From Siphonodentalium dalli (taxonomy: Eukaryota > Mollusca > Scaphopoda > Gadilida > Siphonodentaliidae), in NCBI GenBank assembly GCA_032622095.1, contig CP136063.1, positions 88,329,980-88,393,979 on the forward strand: a stretch of 64,000 nucleotides of DNA, in the 5' to 3' direction. The position numbers and the translations under genes were made by a program. Below the pieces are notes generated by a model. It saw nothing but the letters and a program-made list of their open reading frames with translations, was not told the DNA's origin and made no database searches. Shown one piece after another: positions 41,501 to 56,500 of this stretch. Position 1 is the stretch's first letter, and every line of letters starts with the position of its first letter.

Positions 41501-44500
41501 GCTTACAATGTCAATGTAAATATTGTTAGGCAAATGTATTCTCTTTTTTATGCGAGGTTCCCTATGGGAGACTTTTATGTATAAGAGAATTCATAGTCAG
41601 TGTTTTTGCAAAATTTGAGGAAGCTCCAGTCATAGAAGGGTTGAAATTAAGAAAGATACATGAAATGCCAAGCTACCTACTGATACTAATTATCAAACGA
41701 GTTGTAACAGATATAAGCCATATAAAACTCAAAAGCTTGCAGACGAGACAAAGAAAAGTGCCTTATTGATGTGACAATTACAAGAGTTGACATTTCTGGT
41801 AGAAAATTGTACTACGCAGAAATCAAGAATGGACTGAACATTAAGGCCCAATGAAGATGGCGATGCGAGCGTCACACCCCAGGCGACTTCTAGTTATGAC
41901 GATAATTTAGAACAAACGTAACATCATTAATGTATCCACACGATGTCACAATTGGGGTGGCATCACAAGAATAGAATTTGAGCATTGCGAACTGACCATT
42001 TACTCAGATGTTTCCGGCTTTTTCAATAACGGAGATAAACAAAGTTACCGGATATGGAATCTATCAACATTGCCAAAGTCATCTGAGGTAAACAAAATAG
42101 ATATTTCGATTTGTTTAATCTGTGCAAAGGAAATCATACTAGCCCTATGATGACACAAAGTCTTGTATAACAAGACAAAATCCTTGCATTCATTTTATAA
42201 AAACATAAAGTAATATTTGAGTTGTTAACAATTGGGTGGACCTCGTACTCTCGGTGCAAGCCGGCCAACAAAATTAACTCTTCATTGTCGCTATTGTCGT
42301 TTGAAGTAGATTCAAAGTTTGCCTGATCTATTTCAAGTTGGACCATTGAGGAATTAGAGGTATGCGGGCCACCATGTAGGATGACGAATATCCATGCGAA
42401 TGTTTTGATGCAGAAATCGCGACGCTCACATCGCCATTAAAATGGGCCTTTATATAGCAAGTCACTGAAAACCAAATATGCATATGCTATAATTTATTTT
42501 GAAGAAATCATAGTCAAATTACAAAAGAAATAAGTACACAGGTTATCAGTGTGTATGTCAAATTTGACCATAGAAACTGAATATAGTCTCCACTTTGAGT
42601 CGTTCTACAATCATTTCCTTTGTGGTCAAATATGACTATACATGCTGGTGCACGGTGTATTTATTTCTCAAATAAAACAATTGGAATTAAACGGCTTTTG
42701 ATTGAGGCATTCATCAAGCATTCATTCATGAAGCATTGGCCATAAAAATAGTGTACAGTAATGGTAAGATATGATTACACTACTCCTGAGATCCAAATAA
42801 AAGCAGGGGAACAATTAATAGTGCAGAAGAGACATTTTTAAACAACTATATAAAGTATGTGGGTATATAATAACATGGGGTATTCTGTCGCACCTATCTT
42901 GAAATGAAAAGAGACAAATTTTTTCAAAACATACCCAATACAGCAAATAGACATGGATGATTATTAATCTGTGCCTGTCTTACTAAATATTTTGTACTCA
43001 GACCCGACGGAAGGTAGTTAACTTGTCTGTTTTTAAGCAGTTCACAGATATGTCTGATGCGGATACTACTGCAAAGGCAGCTTTTCCTGAGCTCAAAGGT
43101 ATGAAGTATGTCTACCATTATTTCTCTATTTTGATCTCTGGAACACAAGGGTAGACAAGCTTGAAAATAATGTCCTTCCTTAATGGTGTTTATATTAATG
43201 CAGAATTAAATAATGTACTGATATTTTCATTGCTGTATTTTTCTTACTTAAATTTTTTTAGAAAAGTTTAGCAATTAGCCCACACTGAACGTATGTTAGA
43301 ATATAATATTAATAACATAAAGGCCCAATTAAAAACCATATTGGATGGATTTTGACTGAAAATTAACAGAAGTACCCCCACAGTTATTTGGATCCCAAAG
43401 CAGTTGAACTTTAAATGAGTAACAGATTTATATAACAATATTTCACCTGGAAATGATATTTAAATGTGAAATGCAATATATAATAGAGAAACAAATCCAA
43501 GCCAAATCCCAGTGGCTTCTTTGTATAGTCAACAGAAATAGATTTTTAGGTTAAAATCATTTCGAAAGATTTAACAAATATAGAATTTTACACCTAACCA
43601 GAGGTAAACAAAAATGATTGATATACCAACTGAATATGATCATAATGTTATGTATGAGTAGTAGAACTTGCGTGATTATTCTGAATTTATGTATCTTTGA
43701 ATTGAGTGGCCATTCATGTAGAGCTAATAAAGATGTATTCATTGTTCAGAGACTTTTTATATATTTTTTGGTTAAATTTTAAATACTATATCCAAAAACA
43801 TAAATACTGCTTAATGTCAAATTTTACCTTACTTCATCATTGTAATGGGTAGCTGATTCTTCTCTTCATTTTCATAATATCAAAATAAGACACCAACATT
43901 TTTTTTATTCAACATATACCCTCTAATCAGTAGTTACCTGATTGCCATTCATATATTACTAGAGGTCTTCAGCTTTGTTATTATGACGTATTTTCATACC
44001 TGCATCAGTTTTGGATTTCTGATCACATGTATGTTCTGTATCATCCAATATACATGACGTTCATGTCAACAAAAAAAACTGGTAGAAAACTTTTGTCCAC
44101 ATAACTTTTGTACCAATTGCTCTTTAAAGTTAAGAGCCAAGTTAATATTTTGTGTGTGCTTGCAACCAGTTCAAGCCTTGAAATAGTGTGCCTGTCATTT
44201 GCAGAATGAGGTCCCCAGAGGGTGAATTTAGTTATGCTATCCCGCATAGCGGGCTAGCATCACCAAATTCACCCTCTGGGGACCTCATTCTGCTTACACC
44301 TCAGCAGAATGAGGTTCCCAGAGGGTGAATTGGGTGATGCTAGCCCGCTATGCGGGGTAGCATCACTAAATTCACCCTCTGGGAACCTCATTCTGCAAAT
44401 GACAGACACACTATTTCAAGGCTTGAACCAGTTGCACTCAACAGTGTCAAAATACGACAAGTTTAACAAGAAAAATTAAATTGCCATTTCAATAATATGA

Positions 44501-47500
44501 ATGATGTTCAACCTACCCATCAGAATCCCTGTTCATGATTGCACCACTTCGGAATGGATTAGGAATGGATAGTCCAATGTTTTTGCTGGCACAATTAGCC
44601 ACGGGACTCATACTTGATCGTCCACACGAAGAACCACTGTCGCTCGACCTTGGTCTTGAACTGAGATTCAACAACAACTGACTAGCTGTGGGAGATGCAC
44701 TGCTGCATCGTGATGGCGTTTTAAGAATCGTCGGAGCACGACTTTCCAAACGCTGAGTTTTTAAATGCGGTCTCCGACTAAGAATATTTGGTCGATCGAT
44801 TACGGCATCTTTGGGCTTTGGGTGGGAGAGTTTGACAGGTTTAGTTTCCTCCTCAGGACTGGCGGTCACTGGTTTTAGGGCCATTGCTGATGCTGTTCCA
44901 GACATTGATGCTGATACCGAATTTTCTGAGGTTCGATTGTACTTATCGAGTTCCTTGGCAAGATTATTTCTCGGTGTCAAATTCTGGCTGGCGGCCTCCT
45001 TCTTGGATGCTAGATCGAGTTGCTTTGTCAGAATCATAGGCCTGAGTACGCGATCAGATCCTGAAATATAAATTGCAGGGTTTGCATTAAAATCAGCTCT
45101 GAGTACATGATCATATCCTGAAATAATAATCACAGAGTTTGTACTAAACTTAGGGGGCTGAGTACGCGATCAGATCCTGAAATATAAACCGCAGGTTTTG
45201 AACTAAACTCAGCCCTGTTAAAAGCCATGATGGAAAAAATATTGCTCAGTCTCCATTAACAAGCAGAACAATCTTAACAAAGTTCAGAAATAAATTCACA
45301 TTCATGCATTGTAGGAAAGTTCAAATAAAAATAATAAACAGCTTAAGTTGAACATCCCTACAAATGAATGATGGAATTAAAAAAAAAACTTGAATTAAAA
45401 ACAGTGATTATCCAGGTATTAAAGCTTAAAATATAATCAAATTGTTAAACATATACAGACTTGTCAAAAGAATAAATAACAGTCAATCAGAACAGAATAA
45501 AATTAAATTCAAAATTAACAGAAGACAAAGTGAAATTTTAATTTCATTAAAATAAACCTTTTACATTTGTCATTGAATTGAAATTGTTATCCCTTTTATT
45601 CTTTCATGGTCTGAAATATAATTTTGGAATTAGTAAATGCATCCTATTCTAATCAGAAATAGTGTGGGACATTTGCAGAATAAGGTCCTCAGAGGGTGCA
45701 TTTATTGATGCTACCCCACACAGTGGGCTAGCATCACCAAATTCACTTTCTGGGGACCTCATTCTGCTTAGGCCCCATCTTCTGTGAATTATCTATAGTC
45801 TCAAATTAACATTGTTTTCAGTTACTTTACCATTATGTTCAGTTTCTATATCCCCTAATTTGCAGAAGTTAAAATGCATAATCGAGGTGACTGATGGTGA
45901 ACATAACCAACTTCAATTTGGGAACTTCATTCCAATCCAAGGTCTCCCATAGGAGTTGAAACCTCAGCAGAATGAGGTTCGTAGAGGGTGAATTTGGTGA
46001 CCACATTCTACAGATGACCTACACAATTATGATTGGGTACATCATTCTGAAATTGAGGAGGTCAAAAATAATGGGAAAATTTCAGAAGCTTAAAGCAACA
46101 AATATAAAACAAATATTTTAAAGATAACTTAGTCGTTTTATATATTTGTTGTTGTGTATTTACTATGTAGCAGTTAAATGTGAACCTCTACTTGGTGCTG
46201 TTTTTGTTCAGATATTACATAAATACTGAGAAATATAAAAAAAATTTAATACCACTGACAGTCATGACAGTGTTTGTACTGGAAATGACCAGACCTGTTA
46301 TTACACTTCAGAAAATAATCTTCAGGTCAGTCTGAAAAGTTAGGATATTATTGTTATTTGTTTCATATAGTTCAACAAATTGCCCATTTTGAGAAATCAC
46401 ATGCAATTGATCCCCACCTCCTAGGGTCCGAATATTTTGTAGGTCTATAATATGGTTGACAAAAAGGCCATTAGAAATAAAATATATGTTGTCAAGCAAT
46501 TAGATCTCAATTTTGAGATGAGGGAAATAGGCTATTTATTTTTATTGTCTTCTCCAAATCTGAAAAACATACTCCAGAAAAAAACAAAAATCATTTTCAT
46601 TGTTCAATATTGTCCAATATTTCAAACAGATAATATAAAATAAAATGTTCGACGAGTCATTTTAAACAAAAATTTCAATGACGAGGGACAAGCCTTGAAA
46701 TAGCGTGTCTGTCATTTGCAGAATGAGGTCCCTAGAGGGTGAATTTAGTGATACTACCCCGCATAGCTGGCTAGCATCACCAAATTCACCCTCTGGGGAC
46801 CTCATTCTGCTTACACCTCAGCAGAATGAGTGTTCCCAGAGGGTGAATTTGGTGATGCTAGCCCACTATGCGGGGTAGCATCACTAAATTCACCCTCTGG
46901 GGACCTCATTCTGCAAATGACAGACACGCTATTTCAAGGCTTGGTCTAATGACAGTATAGTATTCCAGATAGTTGGGCTACTGAGATTTACATTTATGAT
47001 TGTATGTGAACACTGAATAGTCCTAACCTGGTTTGATATCTCTCGCTGCCAGTTTGATTAGATCTGCATCACTACAAGCCGCAACCACAGCCCGATTCGG
47101 GTCATCAGATTTGGGGATCACCACTATGTGTAGACCTGTATAGGAAAATTACAAATTACTCATTAACTTACTTTTTCACCATTGTTAGTTTTTATTTTGA
47201 ATATAGCTGAATATAGGGATGAATAGCATAAATGTACACTTTATAATGCCTGTTCTAATTTACCTAGAAATCACTTCACTACATCACTAGTGAGACTCGG
47301 ATAATTCGTTTTTGTCACCCAAATTTGATGGCAATGCATATAATATATATTTTGTTGCAAGTATAAGTTATCTGTTAGTGTTGAAACAATTAGTCAATGT
47401 TGACTAGAATTTTCGGCGATAATCGATTAACTATCTCCTAGTCGACTAATCGCCATATTTCGGGTACAGATAAACGTTTCATTGGTAGCAATCATTGATT

Positions 47501-50500
47501 CATACAGTATACTTCACATTTATCGTCGCCCGTGTGCATAAAACACAGACGATTGTGATAAGACACCAAATACAACTGCCTGGTCGCAACTGCGGTATTA
47601 TAAAAACAAGTAGCTGATCTAGATATTCAGTGATCATGAGAGAGAGAGTGACCTGTTATTCGCCGGAATAGCGGACACATGTTATGTATCTTTGCGACAA
47701 TCATTGTTCGGCTAATAGTTGCATCAGCAGAGTTATTGTACGCATTGACATACTCAAAGTGCAGCAACTTTGATCTATGACATTCTACAAAATCTGACGT
47801 TATGATTGTTTTAACGAAGCGGTGACTGATATAAGATCAAACCAATTCCGACTTGACCACGTGTTGACTGGGCACTGGAATATGTTTCTCAGTCAGATTT
47901 CTAACCAAGTCACTATCTCCTTGTCATATAACCCACACACACCCCTAAAGTATAGGCCAACGGTTACACAGTATATAGGAATAGCTCACTGAACGTTATG
48001 TAAAATGTCACCCCTGTAATTAACACATAGAACCACATATACATGCACAGTTGTAATATCATGAGAGGACAAAATAGACTGCGCTTGTGTCGGAAGTTAG
48101 GAAGCTTCTTGCATCCAGCTATTTCGAAGTCTCTCTATAGTATTTATGACTTTTACTTTTTTTGCAATCGAAAATGTCAGTATTCCAGGAAAATCAACAT
48201 GGTATATAAGATATGAATGACGGTTTGAATGTGATCATGGTACTTGAACCACCAGAAAAATTTGACTAACTGGGGTTGGTACAGAGTTTTAATATATTTA
48301 TCTCACAGTCAGCATCCATACCATCCATGCATCATTTTTATTATTTATATTTACATACTTAAAGGCCCATTTAATTTTCGAGTCACCGATTATTTTTTTT
48401 ATAGTGCCTTGATATATTGTTTTAATAACAATCTATGACATAAAATATGATTAAAATACTATAATTCATCACCATTTGGAACGTCTGGGTCTCAAAAGGT
48501 GTCCATTGAGTAATATAAAATAGCTGAAATCATAGAAACATTCCCCCCGTGTCACTCCTAGAATGAAACAGAATTAAAACTATGATATAGAGTTAGTCCC
48601 CTTCCATTGAAAATAATACACTTCGCAGTACAATCCAGATTGAAACTTAAGCACATAAAACACGTTGGTATCTCAACAAAAACAACATGTTCACAGTTTA
48701 TTACACCGGATAAGTTGATAATACAATGTTTTGGAGCTTCCTTTTTCCAATGATATATAATATGGCATATATTTTATATAATGTATTCTGGAGGTTCGAA
48801 AATTAAGTGGGCCTTCAAGCCTTGAAATAGGGTGTCTGTCATTTGCAGAATGAGGTCCCCGGAGGGTGAATTTAGTGATGCTACCCCGCATAGCGGGCTA
48901 GCATCACCAAATTCACCCTCTGGGGACCTCATTCTGCAAATGACAGACACCCTATTTCAAGGCTTATTGTAACTATGGGAAAATCCGAAACAATATCAGG
49001 TGCATGTAAATATAAGCCTTTGAATAACATTACCTTTCTTTCCATTGTGTTGAGCCATCATTTTAGACATAGCGGCTATAGGGCAACCAGACAAGCTGAA
49101 ACAGATCAACAATAAAGCTAAAATATGTAATATTTTTTTATTTTTAATGCACCAGGTTACAGTAATGCCCTAAATAATCGACTCCTTAACCACAGCAGAA
49201 TTATGGGTAATTTTTGAGGATTTAGTCGGAAATATGGCTTGTTGCCATTCATCGGAAAGCTCTCATTGATAGGAGTAAATTAGTTAGGGCATTACTGTAT
49301 ATACTTATTGTTATGTGTTTGTACTGAGTATGGCCCCAGATCAGAGTAATCAGTAGAGATTCATATCGGATAATAAAATGAAGATATTTGAATGATTGTA
49401 TTTCTGTTTTAACACCCTTTCTAAACTAAATGGATTCTCCCAGTCACTTAAAAAGTGTACATCGGAATGGTCTATTATTAATTTGATGGGAAGTTAAGGC
49501 GATAAAAGCAGATGACAGCTAAATAAAAGTGCAGAAGGAGCCCAATTTATTGAGGGAAGTGTTTAGATAATAAGTTCAACAAACATTTGTTGAAATTATT
49601 ATCCGATAATTTCCTATGGGATAACTACTCATCAATGATGCTTTAGTATTGAAAGGGTTACATAACACTAGATGTGTGAGTAGAGTTTGTGAAACCAGCC
49701 TTAGACTGGGGAAAGTTATAGGTAAAATCGTTCCTACTTTTCAACTAAAGAATGGCTTAAGATATGACAAGAATCCGAATCATTATTAATAATATGACAA
49801 GAATCCGAATCATTATTAATAATTTGATTCTCGTAAAAAGCAGTTGATTCGCTGTAGAAATGCTATATTTTGATCCTCGCAAATTTTTATGGATTTTAAG
49901 GCGTGTGTTGGTTACATATAATTGTAAGATACTGTTTTATTTTGCGCTTAATTCAATCTGAAGTATGTTTCCAAACAAAAACATGTGGAAGTGGTCGGTG
50001 GAAGTGACACATTTAAAATCAAACATGCACAAAACCGGAGATAATGCATATTAAAAGCAGACTAAATATGCGTCATACCTTCGGTGGGAGTTCCTATTAC
50101 TATTAACATGGCCACGTCCATTACATCCAGTAGTCGGACATCTGAAAGAGGATGTTAATATTGTTTAGTCATTAGATATAAAACTTTATAAAATCCTTTT
50201 GATGAGCACTATCACTTAAATATTCATTATGAACTTATGTTAAATAGTTTGATGAAAATTAAAAAATCTGCCTGTAAGTGTGCAGGATACTGATCACAGC
50301 AGAGAAGTACCGTCTCTTAAACTGTTTATATCCGTGAGGGGGATTTGAGCATCTATTAGCTAAGTCCAATAGATATCAAATTCGCAAGTGGACATAAACA
50401 GTTTTAAGAGGCAGCATTAGCTACATATTTTATTTATCCATCGCACAAAACTTGCCTTTTGTGGGGAATGTGTAATTTTCATAAGTTTTTCATTTGTTAC

Positions 50501-53500
50501 TTCGATGATGCCCTTACATTTATGAGGTCAAGTGAACTAATTATTATTCATGACGTGGGCAAATAGGAGTGCAGCTTAGAGCGAAAAATTCGTATTTTTG
50601 ATAGCTAATATAAGCTTGATTTGTTCTTATGGTTTATAGATGTCTAAGGGAGAAAATGCATTTCCTGTTTCCAAATTTTATATCAATTATGGTGAACTAT
50701 GGACAAAAATAAATTCTAAAATCACAATGACGTCATTTATGCCAGTTGACATCCCTAATTATCTGTGCAATTTGCATATATAATTAATAATTGTTTTGGT
50801 CACATCTGGTTCATATGTTAGTTTACTTTTAAGGTTGACTATATTTTGACTATATAGCACACTATGATGATATAAAATCTGAACTTCTTCAATATTTCAT
50901 CTCAAAGTAATTGGATTTAATCAAAATGTATTTGATTACTATTAGAAAAGTCGAGTATTTGTAATAAAATACAATAACTGGAAAAAGTGTTTGTGTTTTA
51001 TTTGATATCATCAAATTAAAAAGTATTTGTATTTTAATAAAATACATTAACCATGTAATTGCCCCCAACCCTGATAATTACATCATGAAAGTTGTACCTA
51101 TACCTAATAAAGCTACTTTAAAGCAACCTTGTTGTAATAAATGTGACATTTATTGAGCGGGCTTTATGTAGGAAATTAAAAGTAGTGAGGGGTGGATGAA
51201 GTGCAGTAATACCTTCACAACTGGACCATCTAGAAACCAAAATTCTCGGCAAAGAAAACAAAAAAGTCTCTGAATTTCGAACATATTTCCATTCTGGAAA
51301 TAACAAAACACATACAGAACCAACGGTAGCATGTAAATAAACCCCCACATTGAATAAGCATCTGATTTCTGATGGGTAGATATTCAGACCTAATTAATTA
51401 TCAAGAATTTATTGTCAATTTGCAATGTAATGCCGATATAAATAACATGTTGTTACTTACTTTAGCACTTCTTGTTGAAGAGACTGTAGTACTGCAAAAC
51501 AAATAGCATTCAATGTAAGTCAGTATCATAATGAGACAAATGGGTAGATGGTATTGTACAGTGAAAGAAGCTTGTCTTGGTTTGGAAAGACTTAGATTGA
51601 AATCTTCTAACTTCGCAAAAATATTTATTTAGTAGTGACACAAATATATGTTCTATTTCCATATAAAGTCTATGCAACATTCCACATCAGTTAATTTAGC
51701 CATCACTGAGAGACAAAACATATAAGCTACATGCAGTATTAAATGAATCTATTAATAGTGCATAGCAATGCCCACTCCAAGCCTGGATATAGTGTGTCTG
51801 ACATTTGCAGAATGAGGTCCACTGAAGGTGAATTTAGTGATGCTATCCCGCACAGCGGGCTAGCATCACCAACTTCACCCTCTGGGAACCTAATTCTGCT
51901 TAGGCCTCAACTGTTATGGGAGACTTAGGATCAGATTGAAGTTCCCCAGTTGAAGTTGGTGATGTTTACCAATTAGTCAGCTTGATTATGCATTTATATT
52001 CTGCAATTTAGGGGTTATAGAAACTGGGCAGAAGGGAAAAGTAACTAAAAACAATGTTAATTTGAGACAAAAGGTACTTCCAAGAAGATCAGGCCCAAGC
52101 AGAATGAGGTCCCCAGAGGGGGAAATTGGTTCGCTGTTCTATATCCAGGCTTGGCCCACTCGATGTTATGCAGAATTAAATTAACATGTTATAGTTAGTT
52201 ATGCTTAGCAATATACATTTGACTCACAATGAGCTTGTCAGTTTTAGGCACTGTTCACATACTCTACACTATGCCCCAGCTAGCGATGGCATTTTATTTT
52301 GACCCTGTTGTGTCACGATAAAAAAAACCCCTCAGAAATGACCTAAATACTAATTAAAAGTCCCTTTTATCATAAAATTCAACTCATTGACCTTGATGTT
52401 ATATACAATGCATATCAACTTCCAGTTGTCTATACTCAAAAAGGTCAGGGAAATTACCAAATGGAGGTACTAAATATATAGTTGATTCATACACAGTGTC
52501 CGTGCTGGACCGAAATTTACTTTTGCCAAATAATTTGCCAAATGAAGATATTTTTTGCCAAATGTGGTTTGAACGACTTTTGATATCGATAGAATAGCAG
52601 TTAGCCAATAAGCCAATCACCGAACAATACAATGGTAGAAGGGTTGCTTCATCAGAAGGGCAATCTCATCACAGGAGGATTAGTAATCCCTCCAACCATC
52701 AGTACTATTGTTATGAGATTAACTTAATAGAGATGTTAACTTTCCATAAACCTTATAAACACCACTAATGTAATTATGTTGTAAGATTTTCCTGAAATGA
52801 ATGGTAATGATAGACCAATATTTTTTTCAAATTTTTTGAGGAATTAAAAAGTTACTTGCTAAAACCTTTGCCAAATGAAAATAGTTTTTGCCAAATGTGA
52901 ATTATTTTTGCCATTGGCAAATTTGGCAAGTGGCAGCGCGAACCCTGTTCATACAATATAATCATTTGATTAGTTATTGACTATGCCAATTTTATGCCCC
53001 TAGGGAGTGATTTAGTCCCCTTGCTTTGTATCGGAAACTACAGTAATGCTCTAAGTAATCGACTCCTTAACCACAGCAGAATTATGGGTAACCTTTCAGG
53101 ATTTAGTCGGAAATATGGCTTGTTGACATTCATCGGAAAGCTCTCACACTGAGATCTTTCCGATGAATGGCAACAAGCCATATTTCCGACTAAATCCTGA
53201 AAAGTTACCCATAATTCTGCTGTGGTTAAGGAGTCGATTACTTAGAGTATTACTGTATATTACTCCCATGGAGCACTAAAATATTTGCGTAGTCATCTTC
53301 ATCTTCTGTAAATAATCAATTAGTTATATTGTGCCTAAATGACTATTAATGCACTAAACAATTTAATTATTTATATATTTATCATGAGTCATATAAACTA
53401 TATATAATCACTTACTCGCAGGAGTCATGTGTGATTTCTTGGGACAACCAGATAGGCTGAAAAAGGTGATGAAATATCAGCTTTAATTATATACTTACAT

Positions 53501-56500
53501 TCTTTATTCATTTCATCTTTTAGAGGACAGCCTGATAAACTGAAAAGGGACCACAGCTTATGATTCAACTAATGTCTTTACTAAACACTAGGGGATTGCC
53601 CATCAAAACGACGGGTGACAAACATGACATGCAGGAACATTGTGTGAAAAATAGTTTAAGCTGATAATGAACGCTCTTTATTGCTAATTATTAGTGCCTC
53701 TAAATCATTTGAGGAAGTCACAAAACCTGTGACATTTCGCACGTCATGTTACCTGTGCACCAATTTTCCCACATATTTTCTGAGCTGATAATAAACATAC
53801 TTTATTAATCATGCAATTTATCAGCACCCCTTTAAGTCATCTGAGGTCTCATGACAGTCCACTGGCCATGTGACCAATGCATACCAATTTTTCTACATAT
53901 ATTCTAAGCTGATAAGGAACGTTCTTTTTTGCTCATATATGGCCCTTTAACATCAAAAATGACAGGTGACAAACATGACATGCAAGAAAATATCGTCACC
54001 ATTGCACCACCCATAATGATATAAAGAAAGCCGCCAAATGATGCACAGAGTTTGTCCAGAATTTATGACTGATGCCGCTGAAACCACATTCATCTCTAGA
54101 AGGTAACACATCTTATCAGTAAAATGTCGCCTTGATATCCTTTGGGAAACGCATTATATCTCAGTTTGTCTTGTACCAATTGGCTTGAAATTTTGCGTGT
54201 CGTATTCTAAGATGTTCTCAGTACAAGGGAAAAATTTGGGCACAATCAGACATGGGGGGGGGGGGGGGGAAGATACATTTTTAAACGCGCCAAAACAAAA
54301 TTGTGACATATAAACGCAGACACACACACAGACAAACATTTGGCTTCTATATAGATAGATTATTGCTAGCACATACCGGTAGATGACAAAAGTGCAGTCC
54401 ATAATTATTGAGCTGAAACCTTAGCAAAGGTGGTAAAGTGCTGACCAGATACATCACACAATGGGAGAATTAGCACAGATAAGCAGAGGACCTAATGAAC
54501 TTGCAAACTCAAACCCATTTCTTGACAATTTTCAAGCTTATTCAATGCCTTACAATTCTGAAATTCATGGTAACATCTGAGCAATTTAAAAGATTTTTTC
54601 AATACCTTCAATTAAATATGGTAGAATACAACTGGCATCTATTTCATTTTCAGTGAGCAAAGTAAACATTGATGATGGCAAACCTTTCTTTACTGAATGG
54701 TTCTCCCATTCGGTTATAAAAGTATACAGTGGAATAGTCTATTATTCATCTGAAGCAATGTTCAGGTAATATAAGTAGATGGCAGACAGATGCACAGATA
54801 ATACAAGTGGAGAAAGATTCCTATTCATTGGTGGGGAGTGTTCAGATAACAACTTCCAACAAATGGCATAGGCAGTTTGTTTAAATTATTATCTGACCAT
54901 TTCAAAAGGGAACTACTCATCAATGAGTAATTAATATAGAAAGGACTAAGCACTCTCCTGATCATTTGGTAAATTCAAGGTTGTTTTTATAACTGAATAG
55001 GAAAATCCATTAACCTATGGTGGACTCGTATTATATAAGAGAATGCACTGGCACAGGGTCTTTAATGCTGCATCAGTGCAGCTCCCGTCATGAAAGGATT
55101 AATGAGTGAATGTGTTATCCTGGTTATCTGGACAGACTGGAGTGTGCACATACCTTCTGTGATGCGAGTATAAACCAGTCACATGTCCCGTGCCATCACA
55201 CATGGGCGTAGGACACTTCTTCTCTGCAATAGAGTGATTTGAAAATTAATTTATATATATCAGACCAATTGCAGTCATTTCAGATATCAGAATTCTTCAT
55301 TGTCTGTTATAGTGTATATTTCATGGATATGACGTAGTAGAATAGTTCTGCATATAAAAAAAAACAACCGATCTTTATAGTTAAAGGTACTCAATCCGAT
55401 CAGAGGGTCCCCATATCACCAAGATATAACAACAAGAACATTTCTTCAAAATGCACTTTTGTTATCAGAATCGATTAACTGCAACAAAATAATGCTAACC
55501 ACCGTCAACTATGGTATAAAATTTCCCAAAACGTGTTATTTATCAATATTTTGTTCAACGAAATACGGTCGTATATCACTTGAGTATTCACAAAATTTGG
55601 CCGTATCACCACTTGTTTTTAGAGTTATCCATCTTCATCCGCAACTTTGACAGAGACCATCTGTTTGATGGCGTGTTTCTGGGCCACAAACAATTGAAAT
55701 AACAAACTTCAAAAATCGATATCTGATCACTCTGAGCTTTGATGGGTGGGTTCAAATATTTTTTACCCCCGAAGCCAAAGAAATAGTAATTTAGGAGCTT
55801 TAAATCGGATTGAGTACCTTTAAAGAAACTTCTGATGTTTCAAAACAACTCCATAAGTATAACAAATGAATCTGTGATGAATTCCAAGTTAATTTGCCCC
55901 AATGTGGATACATTGTCTATCATGTGCAATGTCAAAGATTTATATGGTACTCCGAAAGAGATAAACCAACTTCTATAAACACCTAGCTAATAATAAACAA
56001 ACCTTTCTTGATTTTGTGTGGTCGTGCCGCAGATCCCGGCTGTGAGGACTCGTTAGGATTAGAATTCTCATCATCGTCGTCCGATTCTTCATCGCTGCTG
56101 CTATACATTGGCAATGTTGTATCATTTCCAGTGTTCCATTCCGCCAGCACGGTAAAACCAAACTCATCATCCTTCTCGGCCTTTATCTCCTTTTTTATAC
56201 CCTCGAACGTTGTTTCTTTCTTGATTTCCAACGTTCCACCGGAGAAAGGTCCGAATGAGATATTTTGTGACTGCTGTAACTGCGCACACTGCTGAGCTAT
56301 TTTTAACAGAATTTCGGCATCGTCAGTGTTCGGAGTTCTAGCACGAACCACAGGACTTGGAATCTCTACATCGATTGGTTCTTGTTTTAATAGAGTCTGA
56401 ACAGGGAGATTACCACCCATGCATATCACACTGTTTGAATGGGCAAAATCAGGCGGTTCATCCTTGATGACTATGTTGGGGTCATATTGATGCTCATCCA

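Noticed and set aside
44811-45071. Plus-strand frame opposite exon 13
   Set aside because: Antisense shadow of a well-supported coding exon.
56008-56295. Plus-strand frame opposite exon 6
   Set aside because: Antisense shadow of a well-supported coding exon.
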